Shown here one piece after another: positions 1 to 5,994 of a stretch of 7,117 nt of DNA. How positions within the stretch are numbered: position 1 is the stretch's first letter; the number at the start of each line of letters is the position of its first letter. The translations under genes and the position numbers were made by a program. This DNA comes from Trueperaceae bacterium. GTDB taxonomy: Bacteria > Deinococcota > Deinococci > Deinococcales > Trueperaceae. The notes below the pieces were generated by a model. It searched no databases. It saw nothing but the letters and a program-made list of their open reading frames with translations, and was not told where the DNA came from. Location: NCBI GenBank assembly GCA_003567075.1, contig PXAU01000346.1, positions 1-7,117 on the forward strand. Reading direction: 5' to 3'.

Positions 1-1432
1 TGCCGCCGGAGAAGGCCATCATCAGGCCCGAGAACTTGAGCCCCAAGCCCGTGAGCCCGATCATGCCGACCACGATGCCCGCCACCGCGCAGGCGACGGT
101 GACCGGCACGGCGTTGCGCGCGCCGGTCTCGAGCGCCCCGACCACGCGGCGCAGACCCAGCAGGCCGGCGGCGGGGAGCGGAATCCGCTGGGGGAGGTCG
201 TCTGGCGCTAAGCGCAGCACGAAGCGCCGCAGCAGCCAGCGCAGCAGCGAGACCGCCAGGATGGCCAGAATCGCAACGAACCCGACGCGGTTGGGGGAGA
301 CGTTCTGGAGCAGGAACCAGATGAGGATCGCGAGCGGCACCAGGTAGTACCAGCCCGCCTTGAACACCGCGCCCAGCCGCGGCAGTTCGCTGCTCTTCAT
401 GCCGTGCATGCCGCGCTTGACCGCGATGATGTCGACGAACAGGAACACCGTGGCGAAGTAGAGCAGCGCCGGCAGCAGCGACAAGCGCACGATCTCGGCG
501 TACGGGAGCCCGGTGTACTCCGCCATCAGGAAGGCGCCGGCCCCCATGATGGGTGGCATGATCTGGCCCCCGGTGGAGGCTGCAGCCTCGACGCCGCCGG
601 CCTCTTGGGGTCTGTAGCCGAGGCGCTTCATCAGCGGGATGGTGAAGGCGCCCGAGGTGACGACGTTGGCGATGGCGCTGCCGGAGATCGAACCCATGAA
701 GCCCGACGCCACCACCGCGGCCTTGGCCGGCCCGCCACGCGCGCGACCGGCAGCGGAGTAGGCCAGGTCGATGAAGAACTTGCCGGCGCCGGTGGTTTCC
801 AGGAACGCCCCGAAGAGCACGAAGGTGAACACCACCGTGGCGGCGACGCCTAGCGGCAGCCCGAAGATCCCTTCCTGACCGAGGTAGAGCGTGGCGACGA
901 TCCGATCGAAGGCGTAGCCGCGGTGGGCCAGGATGCCGGGCAGGAATTCGCCCAGCCAGGGCAGCGCGCCGCGCGGCCCTGCCATGGCGTAGAGGATGAA
1001 GGTCGCACCGATCAGCGTGATGGTGAGACCGATCACGCGGCGGGACGCCTCGAGCAGCACCAGGGTCATGATGATCCCGGCGCGGATGTCCTCGGGCCGG
1101 AAGAAACCGGCGCGCGCGATGATGGCGTCGAGGTTGGCGAGCAAGTACCAGCCGCCGTAGAGGGCGCCGGCGATGAAGGCGCCGTCGATGAGCCAGCCAC
1201 GCCAGCTGCGTCTCCGGCGCCCGAACGGGAAGACCAGGAAGGCGATCACCAGCACCAGCGTCAGGGGGAAGCCGCGTTGGACGAACAGGTTGAAGGGCTG
1301 GACGCCGGCGGTGTAGAGCTGGAATCCCCCGAGCACCAAGGCCAGCAGCGTCACGAGCGCGGCGACCCACGCCGCGATCGGCGGCGCCGGCCGCTCGACC
1401 TCGACCATGATGCTCGGCGCGCGGTGCTTCAT
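1..1432 (-). CDS. TRAP transporter fused permease (small 4TM + large DctM-type domains), C-terminus cut by window edge
   Basis: This is the membrane component of a TAXI-type TRAP uptake system, with the small (DctQ-like) and large (DctM-like) subunits fused in one chain; it would move solute handed over by the periplasmic receptor using an ion gradient. I translated the minus strand from ATG at 1432: 477 codons stay open to the left edge. Residues about 20-150 hold several hydrophobic segments (near 20-40, 54-70, 82-100, 117-150), the N-terminal fused part. The DctM part starts near residue 170, with YLGQEGIFGLPLGVAATVVF at 183-202, GSISGSAIANVV at 247-258, FTIPLMKRLGY at 263-273 and STGGQIMPPIMGAGAFLMAE at 286-305, all hallmarks of fused TRAP permeases. 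Relatives usually run about 620-700 residues, so roughly 150-200 C-terminal residues lie outside the window. The start overlaps the upstream DUF1850 stop as ATGA, implying translational coupling. No frameshift is visible. Family assignment is firm; substrate is unknown. Confidence 0.95.
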   Translation of the reverse strand, partial: MKHRAPSIMVEVERPAPPIAAWVAALVTLLALVLGGFQLYTAGVQPFNLFVQRGFPLTLVLVIAFLVFPFGRRRRSWRGWLIDGAFIAGALYGGWYLLANLDAIIARAGFFRPEDIRAGIIMTLVLLEASRRVIGLTITLIGATFILYAMAGPRGALPWLGEFLPGILAHRGYAFDRIVATLYLGQEGIFGLPLGVAATVVFTFVLFGAFLETTGAGKFFIDLAYSAAGRARGGPAKAAVVASGFMGSISGSAIANVVTSGAFTIPLMKRLGYRPQEAGGVEAAASTGGQIMPPIMGAGAFLMAEYTGLPYAEIVRLSLLPALLYFATVFLFVDIIAVKRGMHGMKSSELPRLGAVFKAGWYYLVPLAILIWFLLQNVSPNRVGFVAILAILAVSLLRWLLRRFVLRLAPDDLPQRIPLPAAGLLGLRRVVGALETGARNAVPVTVACAVAGIVVGMIGLTGLGLKFSGLMMAFSGG

Positions 1433-1968
1433 GGCGTTTCGACCTGTACGCGCACGCGCTCACCAGCATGCGCGTGGCTGAGATCGTACTCGCTCGCCCC
1501 GTGCACCAGCACGGTCGGCGCCTGCGAGCTACCGACCCGCATCCAGTACCCCGCCTCGGGCACAGGCTCGTCGATCTCGGCGATCCACACCCCGCCTTCG
1601 CCGTCGTCGCGCAGCTCGCCGCGGCCCGGCGTATGGCCGAGACCGGCAACGTCGAGCGTCGGCGTGAGCGTGTCCGTCAGGAGCATGCGCCCGTCCCTCC
1701 ATGCGTAGATGTCTCGCACTACGATACCCGCCACCGAGTGCACCCAGCGCACCTCCCAGGTGGGGTCGCCGCGCAGCGGCAGCCGCAGGATCGCCTCGCC
1801 GTCCTCGGCGCGCACGAGCAGCTCGGGCCCGGGCCGGAAGAGCGCGTCGTACACCATGAGCCCCGCGCTCACGCTGAGCAGCGTGAAGCCGAGCAGCGCC
1901 CAGACGAGCAGGGGCAGACGCTTCCTGCGCCTGCCCCTCCGGCCGTTGCCCTGCCCCTGGGGGCGCAC
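1429..1968 (-). CDS. DUF1850 domain protein, TRAP-associated single-anchor protein
   Basis: This 179-residue protein lies between the receptor and permease genes, where DUF1850 proteins are commonly found in TAXI-TRAP operons. It has an Arg/Lys-rich N-terminus (residues 7-17), one hydrophobic segment (about 18-40) and a roughly 135-residue remainder. This predicts an inside-positive anchor or uncleaved signal with the domain outside the membrane. The remainder carries a DUF1850-like core: WEVRWVHSVAG at 71-81, then DIYAW at 86-90 and a glycine-containing stretch, LDVAGLGHTPGRGEL, at 105-119. Its biochemical role is not established; an accessory or assembly role in the transporter is inferred from synteny. 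The start is GTG at 1968, 14 nt after the receptor stop. I see no good Shine-Dalgarno sequence there, so coupling to the receptor gene is likely. The stop overlaps the permease start by 4 nt. Family assignment rests on the W-HSV core and gene position. Confidence 0.82.
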   Translation of the reverse strand: MRPQGQGNGRRGRRRKRLPLLVWALLGFTLLSVSAGLMVYDALFRPGPELLVRAEDGEAILRLPLRGDPTWEVRWVHSVAGIVVRDIYAWRDGRMLLTDTLTPTLDVAGLGHTPGRGELRDDGEGGVWIAEIDEPVPEAGYWMRVGSSQAPTVLVHGASEYDLSHAHAGERVRVQVETP

Positions 1969-1982
1969 GGCACTCGCTGCGG

Positions 1983-2954
1983 TCAGTCGACCCTGAGGCG
2001 GTCGGGTACGGCGATCCCGATCTCCTCGAGGTACTGGATGGCGCCCACGTGCAGCGGCACCGGCGAGTTGACGGCGATCTCAGGCACCGTCTGGTTGGCG
2101 GACGGATGGATGGCGCGCACCCCCTCGATGTTCTCGAACAGCGCCTTGGTGAAGGCGTACGCCAGCTCGGCCGGCATGTCGCTCGAGGCGATCAGTAGGT
2201 TGGGCGTGCCGACGCTTGGCGTATCGGCGATGCCGCGGTAGGCGTCGGCCGCGAAGGTGAAGGGGATGAAGGTGGGGTCGGCCGCGATCACGTTCGCCAC
2301 CTCGTCCTCGCTGAGCGGCACTAACGCGATCTGGCGCGTCTCGGCCAGGCTCAGCACCGCGCCGGTGGGGACGCCGCCGGACCAGAAGCCAGCGTCGATC
2401 GTGCCGTCGCGCAGGGCGTCGGCGGTCTCGTTCACCGAGAGCCGCTGCACCGAGAAGTCGTCGTACGTGATGCCGTTGGCGTTCAGGATCGTCTGGGCCG
2501 AGACCTCGGTGCCCGATCCGGGCGCGCCCACCGAGACGCGCTTGCCGACCAGGTCGGCCAGGCTCTCGATGCCCGAGCCTTCGAGCGTGATGACGTGCAC
2601 CGCGTTGGCGTAGGCGATGGTGATCACCCGCAGGTTGTCGAGCTGCGGGAGCTCACCCTCGGGCCCGAAGCGGCCGGTGCCCTCGTAGGCCGCCAGCACG
2701 GTGTCGGCCAGGGCCAGTGCCAGGTCGCTGTCGCCGCGCGAGATGAACGCGACGTTCTCGACCGAGGCGTTCGTCACCTCGACCGAGCCGCTGAAGCCGT
2801 CGACGAACTGGTCGATGATCTGGGCGTAACCGCCGCCCACGGGATAGTAGACGCCACCGGTGCCGCCCGTGGCGATGGACAGGGTCTGCTGCGCAAAGGC
2901 CAGGCCGAAGCAACTCGCCGCAACGAGCAGTGCGAACCGTGCAAAGTTGTGCAT
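1983..2954 (-). CDS. TAXI family TRAP transporter solute-binding protein
   Basis: This is the secreted periplasmic receptor that captures the solute and delivers it to the permease. From the preferred start it has 323 residues. Residues 1-21 are a signal peptide: hydrophobic core FALLVAASCFGLAFA with likely cleavage after Ala21, before QQTLSIATG. TAXI hallmarks follow: TGGTGGVYYPVGGGY at 29-43, a segment with SVENVAFISRGDSDLALA at 64-81, SVGAPGSGTEVSA at 141-153 and GTIDAGFWSGGVPTGAV at 184-200. These give the usual two-lobe binding fold. Two in-frame ATGs lie 6 nt apart, at 2960 and 2954. GGAGG (2966-2962) is 1 nt from the first but 7 nt from the second, so I use 2954. Cys15 sits in the signal peptide but lacks a proper lipobox, so a lipoprotein is unlikely. 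It is the first gene of the operon receptor, DUF1850, permease. The ligand cannot be assigned; TAXI proteins are mostly linked to glutamate, other carboxylates or unknown solutes. Confidence 0.95.
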   Translation of the reverse strand: MHNFARFALLVAASCFGLAFAQQTLSIATGGTGGVYYPVGGGYAQIIDQFVDGFSGSVEVTNASVENVAFISRGDSDLALALADTVLAAYEGTGRFGPEGELPQLDNLRVITIAYANAVHVITLEGSGIESLADLVGKRVSVGAPGSGTEVSAQTILNANGITYDDFSVQRLSVNETADALRDGTIDAGFWSGGVPTGAVLSLAETRQIALVPLSEDEVANVIAADPTFIPFTFAADAYRGIADTPSVGTPNLLIASSDMPAELAYAFTKALFENIEGVRAIHPSANQTVPEIAVNSPVPLHVGAIQYLEEIGIAVPDRLRVD

Positions 2955-2960
2955 CGTCAT

Positions 2961-2991
2961 GCCTCCATATCCAAGGTCGTGGGGGGGAGGC
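2961..2991 (-). promoter_or_regulatory. Shine-Dalgarno of the TAXI receptor gene and complementary upstream segment
   Basis: On the minus strand, GGAGGC occupies 2966-2961, with its GGAGG core 7 nt before the ATG at 2954; this decides the start codon. Further upstream in the predicted leader, GCCTCC at 2991-2986 is its exact reverse complement. The two could form a 6-bp stem, five of the pairs G-C, closing a 19-nt loop and burying the ribosome site. The upstream arm runs into a tract of seven C (2987-2981). The Shine-Dalgarno is clear; the hairpin is a sequence-based inference with no folding calculation behind it. Confidence 0.5.
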
Positions 2992-3015
2992 TAACACGAT
3001 GCCACGTGAAAGCAA
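2988..3015 (-). promoter_or_regulatory. Weak candidate promoter for the TRAP operon
   Basis: Read on the minus strand, TTGCTT (3015-3010) and TAGCCT (2993-2988) are separated by 16 nt and could serve as -35 and -10 boxes. Each matches the sigma-70 consensus only partly. Transcription would begin near 2981, giving a leader of about 27 nt. In that case the transcript would lack most or all of the 2991-2986 anti-Shine-Dalgarno arm, so this promoter and the hairpin at 2961-2991 cannot both act as proposed. The box lies just downstream of the CATGAAG repeat cluster. It is the best candidate I found in the gap, but weak. Confidence 0.22.
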
Positions 3016-3031
3016 CCTTCGGCGCTACAAG

Positions 3032-3061
3032 CATGAAGATTCCATGAAGCCTCTTCACATG
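3032..3061. repeat. CATGAAG repeat cluster in the divergent intergenic region (possible operator)
   Basis: CATGAAG occurs at 3032-3038 and again at 3043-3049, exactly 11 bp apart, close to one helical turn. CTTCACATG at 3053-3061 is an imperfect inverted copy with two extra bases. The second copy and the inverted one contain the dyad TGAAG-CCT-CTTCA (3045-3057). The cluster lies between the divergent TRAP and CoA-transferase genes in a stretch less GC-rich than its surroundings. That is how a regulator-binding site for both transcripts might look. No regulator gene lies in the window, so function is inferred. Confidence 0.4.
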
Positions 3062-3106
3062 AGGACCATCATGGAGCGTTCGCGTGCCCGGGCCCGTGGG
3101 GCGCGG

Positions 3107-3112
3107 TAGACT
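3107..3112 (+). promoter_or_regulatory. Possible -10 box (TANNNT) close to the CoA-transferase start
   Basis: TAGACT fits TANNNT and lies 8 nt before the GTG at 3121. No convincing Shine-Dalgarno sequence precedes that GTG (only GAAG, 3115-3118). A -10 box this near the start codon is the pattern seen for leaderless transcripts, which are known to be common in Deinococcus and actinobacteria. I see no clear -35 at the right spacing. Six-base matches of this looseness are frequent, so this is tentative. Confidence 0.25.
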
Positions 3113-3120
3113 CGAAGATC

Positions 3121-4353
3121 GTGTTGCGCGGTCTCCACGTGCTCGACCTCTCACGCGTGCTGGCCGGCCCGTACGCCACCCAGGTGCTGGCCGACCTGGG
3201 CGCGACGGTGTGGAAGGTGGAGCCGCCGCGCGGCGACGACACGCGTGGCTGGGGGCCCCCGTTCGCCGAGGATGCCGAAGGCCGAGCGGTGGAGTCGGGC
3301 TACTTCATGAGCGTCAACCGCGGCAAGCGCTCGCTGGCGATCGACCTCAAGGACCCCCGCGGTGCCGCGTTGGTGCGTGACCTGGCCGGCCATGCCGACG
3401 TGCTGATCGAGAACTTCAAGGTGGGCGACCTCGTCCGCTACGGGCTCGAGCCGAGCCAACTGCGCGCACGCTACCCGCGCCTCGTCACCTGCTCGATCAC
3501 CGGCTTCGGCGGCACCGGCCCGCGTGCGCGCGAGCCCGGCTACGACGTGGCGCTGCAGGCGCTCACCGGCGTGATGGCGATGACCGGCCACGCCGACGCT
3601 CCACCCGCCAAGGTGGGCGTGGCCTGGATCGACGTCCTCACCGGACTCCACGCCGCCGTCGGTGTGCTGGCAGCCCTGCAGGAGCGCGAGCGGACTGGCC
3701 TCGGCAGCCACCTCGACATGGCGCTGTGGGACGTGACGCTGGCGAGCCTGGTGAACCAGTCGCAAGCCACCCTGCTCACGGGCCAAGCGCCCGAGCGGCT
3801 CGGCAGCGCCCACCCCACCATCGTCCCGTACCAGGCCTTCGAGGCCGCCGACGGTGCCTTCGTGGTCGCCTGCGGCAACGACCGCCAGTTCGAGCGCTTG
3901 ACGGGCGTCATCGGCGTCCCCGAGCTCGCCCGTGACCCCCGCTTCGTCACCAACGCCGGCCGGGTGCGTGAGCGCGAGGTGCTCGTGCCGCTGCTCGCCG
4001 AGCGCTTCATGACCGCGCCGCGACGGCGCTGGATCGACGCCTTGCTCGCCGCTGGCGTCCCGGCCACACCCGTGGCGACGCTCCTTGACGCCCTCACCGA
4101 CCCGCAGACCGCGGCGCGAGGGCTGGTGCGGACGGTGGCGCACCCGGAGGCGGGGCCGCTGCCGATGGTCGCCAGCCCCTTCGGCCAGCATGCGGTCGAG
4201 CCGGTCGCGCCGCCCCGGGTGGGCGAGCACACGCGCGAGATCCTCGGCGCGGTGCTCGGTCTCGACAGCGGCGCCCTCGACGCCCTCGCCGGCGAGGGCG
4301 TGATCGTCGCCGCGCCGCCGCGACCGGCGGCGACCACCCCAGCCGCGCCATGA
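3121..4353 (+). CDS. CaiB/BaiF family (family III) CoA-transferase
   Basis: This 410-residue cytoplasmic enzyme belongs to the family that moves CoA from an acyl-CoA donor to a carboxylic acid, through acyl-enzyme and Asp-CoA anhydride intermediates. Family hallmarks appear in order: VLDLSRVLAGPYATQVLADL at 7-26, WKVEPPRGDDTRGWGPPF at 31-48, NRGKRSLAIDLKDPRG at 66-81, ENFKVGDLVRYGL at 97-109, SITGFGGTGP at 125-134 and GYDVALQALTG at 140-150. The likely nucleophile is Asp171 (WIDVLTG), followed by GVLAALQERERTGLGSHLDM at 181-200. The C-terminal PPRVGEHTREIL (364-375) is also typical, and a Pro/Ala-rich tail ends the chain. Length is normal. GTG 3121 is used because family members begin right at this VLDLSR block and no in-frame ATG or GTG lies close upstream. 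Donor and acceptor acids (oxalate, mesaconate, carnitine and others are known in the family) cannot be told from sequence. The divergent TRAP importer suggests an imported acid as acceptor, an inference. Confidence 0.93.
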   Translation: MLRGLHVLDLSRVLAGPYATQVLADLGATVWKVEPPRGDDTRGWGPPFAEDAEGRAVESGYFMSVNRGKRSLAIDLKDPRGAALVRDLAGHADVLIENFKVGDLVRYGLEPSQLRARYPRLVTCSITGFGGTGPRAREPGYDVALQALTGVMAMTGHADAPPAKVGVAWIDVLTGLHAAVGVLAALQERERTGLGSHLDMALWDVTLASLVNQSQATLLTGQAPERLGSAHPTIVPYQAFEAADGAFVVACGNDRQFERLTGVIGVPELARDPRFVTNAGRVREREVLVPLLAERFMTAPRRRWIDALLAAGVPATPVATLLDALTDPQTAARGLVRTVAHPEAGPLPMVASPFGQHAVEPVAPPRVGEHTREILGAVLGLDSGALDALAGEGVIVAAPPRPAATTPAAP

Positions 4354-4736
4354 CAATCGACGCGCTCCTCGATCTGCTCCCGGCCTGGCCTTGGTGGACC
4401 TTGGCCATCGCCGGGCTGCTGGCGCTACGAGCCGTGGCGGTGCTGGCGCTGGGCCCAGGCGGCGCCGCGCTGCGCGGCGCGCTGGCGCTGCTGGTGGGAC
4501 TGGCGCTGGTGGGGCAGCTGGCGCTCGAGGGGCCCCGGGCGGAGCTGCTGCCGCTGCACGCGGTGGCGGGACTCGTCGTGCTGCTGCTTCCCTGGGAGCG
4601 GCCGCATCCCGAGCCGCCGCCGCTCCGGCTCGGCCGCAACCGGCGCCGCCGCGTGCGGCGCCCGCTCCTGCGAGCGCTGCTGGCGACGCTCACGGTGGCC
4701 GCGGTGGTGGTCTGGACCTTCCTGATCCACGGTTGA
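4350..4736 (+). CDS. Small hydrophobic membrane protein, unknown function, coupled to the CoA-transferase
   Basis: I do not recognise a family for this 128-residue protein. Its ATG at 4350 overlaps the CoA-transferase stop as ATGA, and no Shine-Dalgarno is visible, so it is probably translated by coupling. Four hydrophobic stretches are visible: about 14-35 (starting WPWWTLAIAGLL), 43-59 (ALALLVGLALVGQLAL), 65-81 (LLPLHAVAGLVVLLLPW) and 107-126 (LRALLATLTVAAVVVWTF). A Pro-rich loop and an Arg cluster (RNRRRRVRRP, 96-105) separate the third and fourth. The Arg cluster is probably cytoplasmic. It could be a transporter accessory subunit or an unrelated passenger. Supporting a real gene are the tight overlap, the coherent membrane pattern and its filling the space to the convergent galK end. 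Against it, GC-rich DNA readily makes Leu/Ala/Val-rich open frames. Confidence 0.68.
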   Translation: MTIDALLDLLPAWPWWTLAIAGLLALRAVAVLALGPGGAALRGALALLVGLALVGQLALEGPRAELLPLHAVAGLVVLLLPWERPHPEPPPLRLGRNRRRRVRRPLLRALLATLTVAAVVVWTFLIHG

Positions 4737-4800
4737 CGTGCCCCGCGGGTGCAGGGATCGGACGTGCCCCTCGTGCGCGCTGTTCGGACGCGGTTCCCGT
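4737..4800. other. Convergent intergenic gap between the small membrane gene and galK
   Basis: These 64 bases separate two genes pointing at each other. I see no hairpin followed by a T-run on either strand, so no intrinsic terminator is evident. GACGTGCCCC occurs twice, at 4735-4744 (starting in the stop codon) and 4761-4770, 26 bp apart. The 8-bp palindrome CCCGCGGG lies at 4742-4749. Neither has an obvious role. Confidence 0.5.
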
Positions 4801-5994
4801 TCAGGCCGGGTCGAGGTCGACCCTGCCGGCGCCGGCCGCGGCGCTCGCGACCAGGAACGTGCCGTCAAACCCGCTGGTGCGCGCGTACGTCTCGGCGACC
4901 TGCGCCACGAAGGCGTCGATGGCGTCGTCGTCGACCAAGGCCACGCCGCAACCGCCGAACCCTGCGCCGGTCATGCGCGCCCCCCGGCAACCGGGGGCCG
5001 AACGCGCCGCAGCCACGACCTGGTCGAGCGCCGGGCTCGACACCTCGAAGTCGTGGCGCAGGCTCTCGTGGCTGGCGTCCATGAGCCGGCCGAAGCTGAC
5101 CGCATCGCCGGCCTCCAGCGCCGTCACGGCGTCGAGCACGCGTTGGTTCTCGCTGATCACGTGGCGGGCGCGACGGTAGACGACGGGCTCGAGCGCGCTG
5201 GCTCGCGCCTCGAGCGCGGCCAGGTCGGCGTCGCGCAGCGCGCGCACGCCCAGCGTCCGCGCCGCCGCCTCGCACTGCTCGCGGCGCTCGTTGTAGGCGC
5301 TCCCGACCAACCCGCGCCGGGTACCGGTATCGAGCACCACCACGGCGTGGCCCGGCGGCAGCGGCACGGGGCGCGTGGCCAGGTCGCGGCAGTCGATCAA
5401 GAGCGCGTGGCCCTCGACCGCGGCAGCGCCCACGAGCTGGTCCATGATGCCGCTGGCCACGCCCACCCAGTGGTTCTCGGCGCGCTGCATCCTGCGCGCC
5501 ACCTCTGACGCGTCCCAGACGAAGCCAGAGGCCTTCTGGAAGGCCGCGGCGATGACCAACTCCACCGCCGCCGAGGAGGATAGCCCGGCACCGCGCGGCA
5601 CGTCCGAGGCGAGCACCCCGTCGAAGCCGCGCAGCGCATGCGCGTCGGCCTCCTGCAAGGCCCAGGCGACGCCCCGCGGGTACTCCAGCCAACCGCCCTC
5701 CTCGGCGTGCGGGTCGCCGCGGGCGTCGCGCCGCCGGGCGCTGGCGACGTCGAAGCTGCCGCGCTGGTCCAGGTCGAGCGCCAGCAGCCGCACCACGCCG
5801 TCGGTGCGCGGCACGAGCGCCACGTAGGCAGCGCGATCCAAGGCCATCGGCAGCACGAAGCCGTCGTTGTAGTCGGTGTGCTCGCCGATCAAGTTCACCC
5901 GCCCGGGCGCTCGCACGAGCGCCTCGCAGGGGCGTCCGTACTCGCGCTCGAAGGCCTGCTGCACGCGCTCGACGGGATTGGTCGCTGTGCTCAC
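4801..5994 (-). CDS. galK: Galactokinase
   Basis: GalK phosphorylates alpha-D-galactose with ATP to galactose-1-phosphate, the first committed Leloir step; it is cytoplasmic and belongs to the GHMP kinase fold. The 397-residue product has the galactokinase signature GRVNLIGEHTDYNDGFVLP at 31-49, including Arg32 and Asp41. The ATP-binding GHMP motif PRGAGLSSSAAVE is at 133-145, the catalytic-base region SGIMDQ at 181-186 (Asp185, equivalent to E. coli Asp174), and the C-terminal GHMP motif MTGAGFGGCG at 341-350. Length is normal and no key residue is missing. The frame stays open 79 codons further upstream into galT. GTG 5994 is chosen because GGAGG at 6006-6002 lies 7 nt before it, it overlaps the galT stop as GTGA, and E. 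coli GalK begins at an equivalent point. It is the second gene of a galT-galK operon. A close relative such as an N-acetylgalactosamine kinase is less likely given galT next door. Confidence 0.97.
   Translation of the reverse strand: MSTATNPVERVQQAFEREYGRPCEALVRAPGRVNLIGEHTDYNDGFVLPMALDRAAYVALVPRTDGVVRLLALDLDQRGSFDVASARRRDARGDPHAEEGGWLEYPRGVAWALQEADAHALRGFDGVLASDVPRGAGLSSSAAVELVIAAAFQKASGFVWDASEVARRMQRAENHWVGVASGIMDQLVGAAAVEGHALLIDCRDLATRPVPLPPGHAVVVLDTGTRRGLVGSAYNERREQCEAAARTLGVRALRDADLAALEARASALEPVVYRRARHVISENQRVLDAVTALEAGDAVSFGRLMDASHESLRHDFEVSSPALDQVVAAARSAPGCRGARMTGAGFGGCGVALVDDDAIDAFVAQVAETYARTSGFDGTFLVASAAAGAGRVDLDPA
4808..4823. other. Short perfect stem-loop at the 3' end of galK
   Basis: GGGTCG (4808-4813) and CGACCC (4818-4823) are exact reverse complements around AGGT. 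The stem sits in the last codons of galK, just before its stop, and just past the small membrane gene on the other strand. There is no T-run after it on either strand, so it is not a standard intrinsic terminator. It might slow or stabilise transcript ends, or be chance in GC-rich code. Confidence 0.25.

Noticed and set aside
404..853. 149-codon plus-strand open frame inside the permease gene
   Set aside because: It is antisense to the most conserved DctM motifs; its composition is low-complexity and it has no supporting start signal.
923..1708. 261-codon plus-strand open frame across the permease and DUF1850 genes
   Set aside because: Its product is rich in Glu/Gly/Asp/Gln with no domain, while the minus strand encodes a clear TRAP permease and a DUF1850 protein over the same bases.
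2913..2915. Cysteine in the receptor's signal peptide as a lipoprotein anchor
   Set aside because: The residues before Cys15 (Ala-Ala-Ser) lack the usual Leu/Val/Ile at -3, and a good signal peptidase I site (AFA before QQ) follows.
2981..2987. Seven-base G tract as a phase-variation switch
   Set aside because: It lies in the untranslated leader, is short, and is not uncommon at this base composition. Only its overlap with the possible Shine-Dalgarno-masking arm was kept.
3086..3096. Overlapping palindromes GCCCGGGC and CGGGCCCG before the CoA-transferase as an operator
   Set aside because: Short all-G/C palindromes are expected by chance in DNA this GC-rich, and they lack the spaced-arm form of a typical operator.
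3151..4356. 401-codon open frame antisense to the CoA-transferase
   Set aside because: The plus strand has unmistakable CaiB/BaiF motifs throughout. The antisense product is His/Arg/Gly-rich with no recognisable domain, a usual by-product of GC-rich coding DNA.
4391..5179. 262-codon plus-strand frame spanning the small membrane gene, the gap and the galK end
   Set aside because: It is mostly Ala/Gly/Arg low-complexity sequence running through two genes in other frames.
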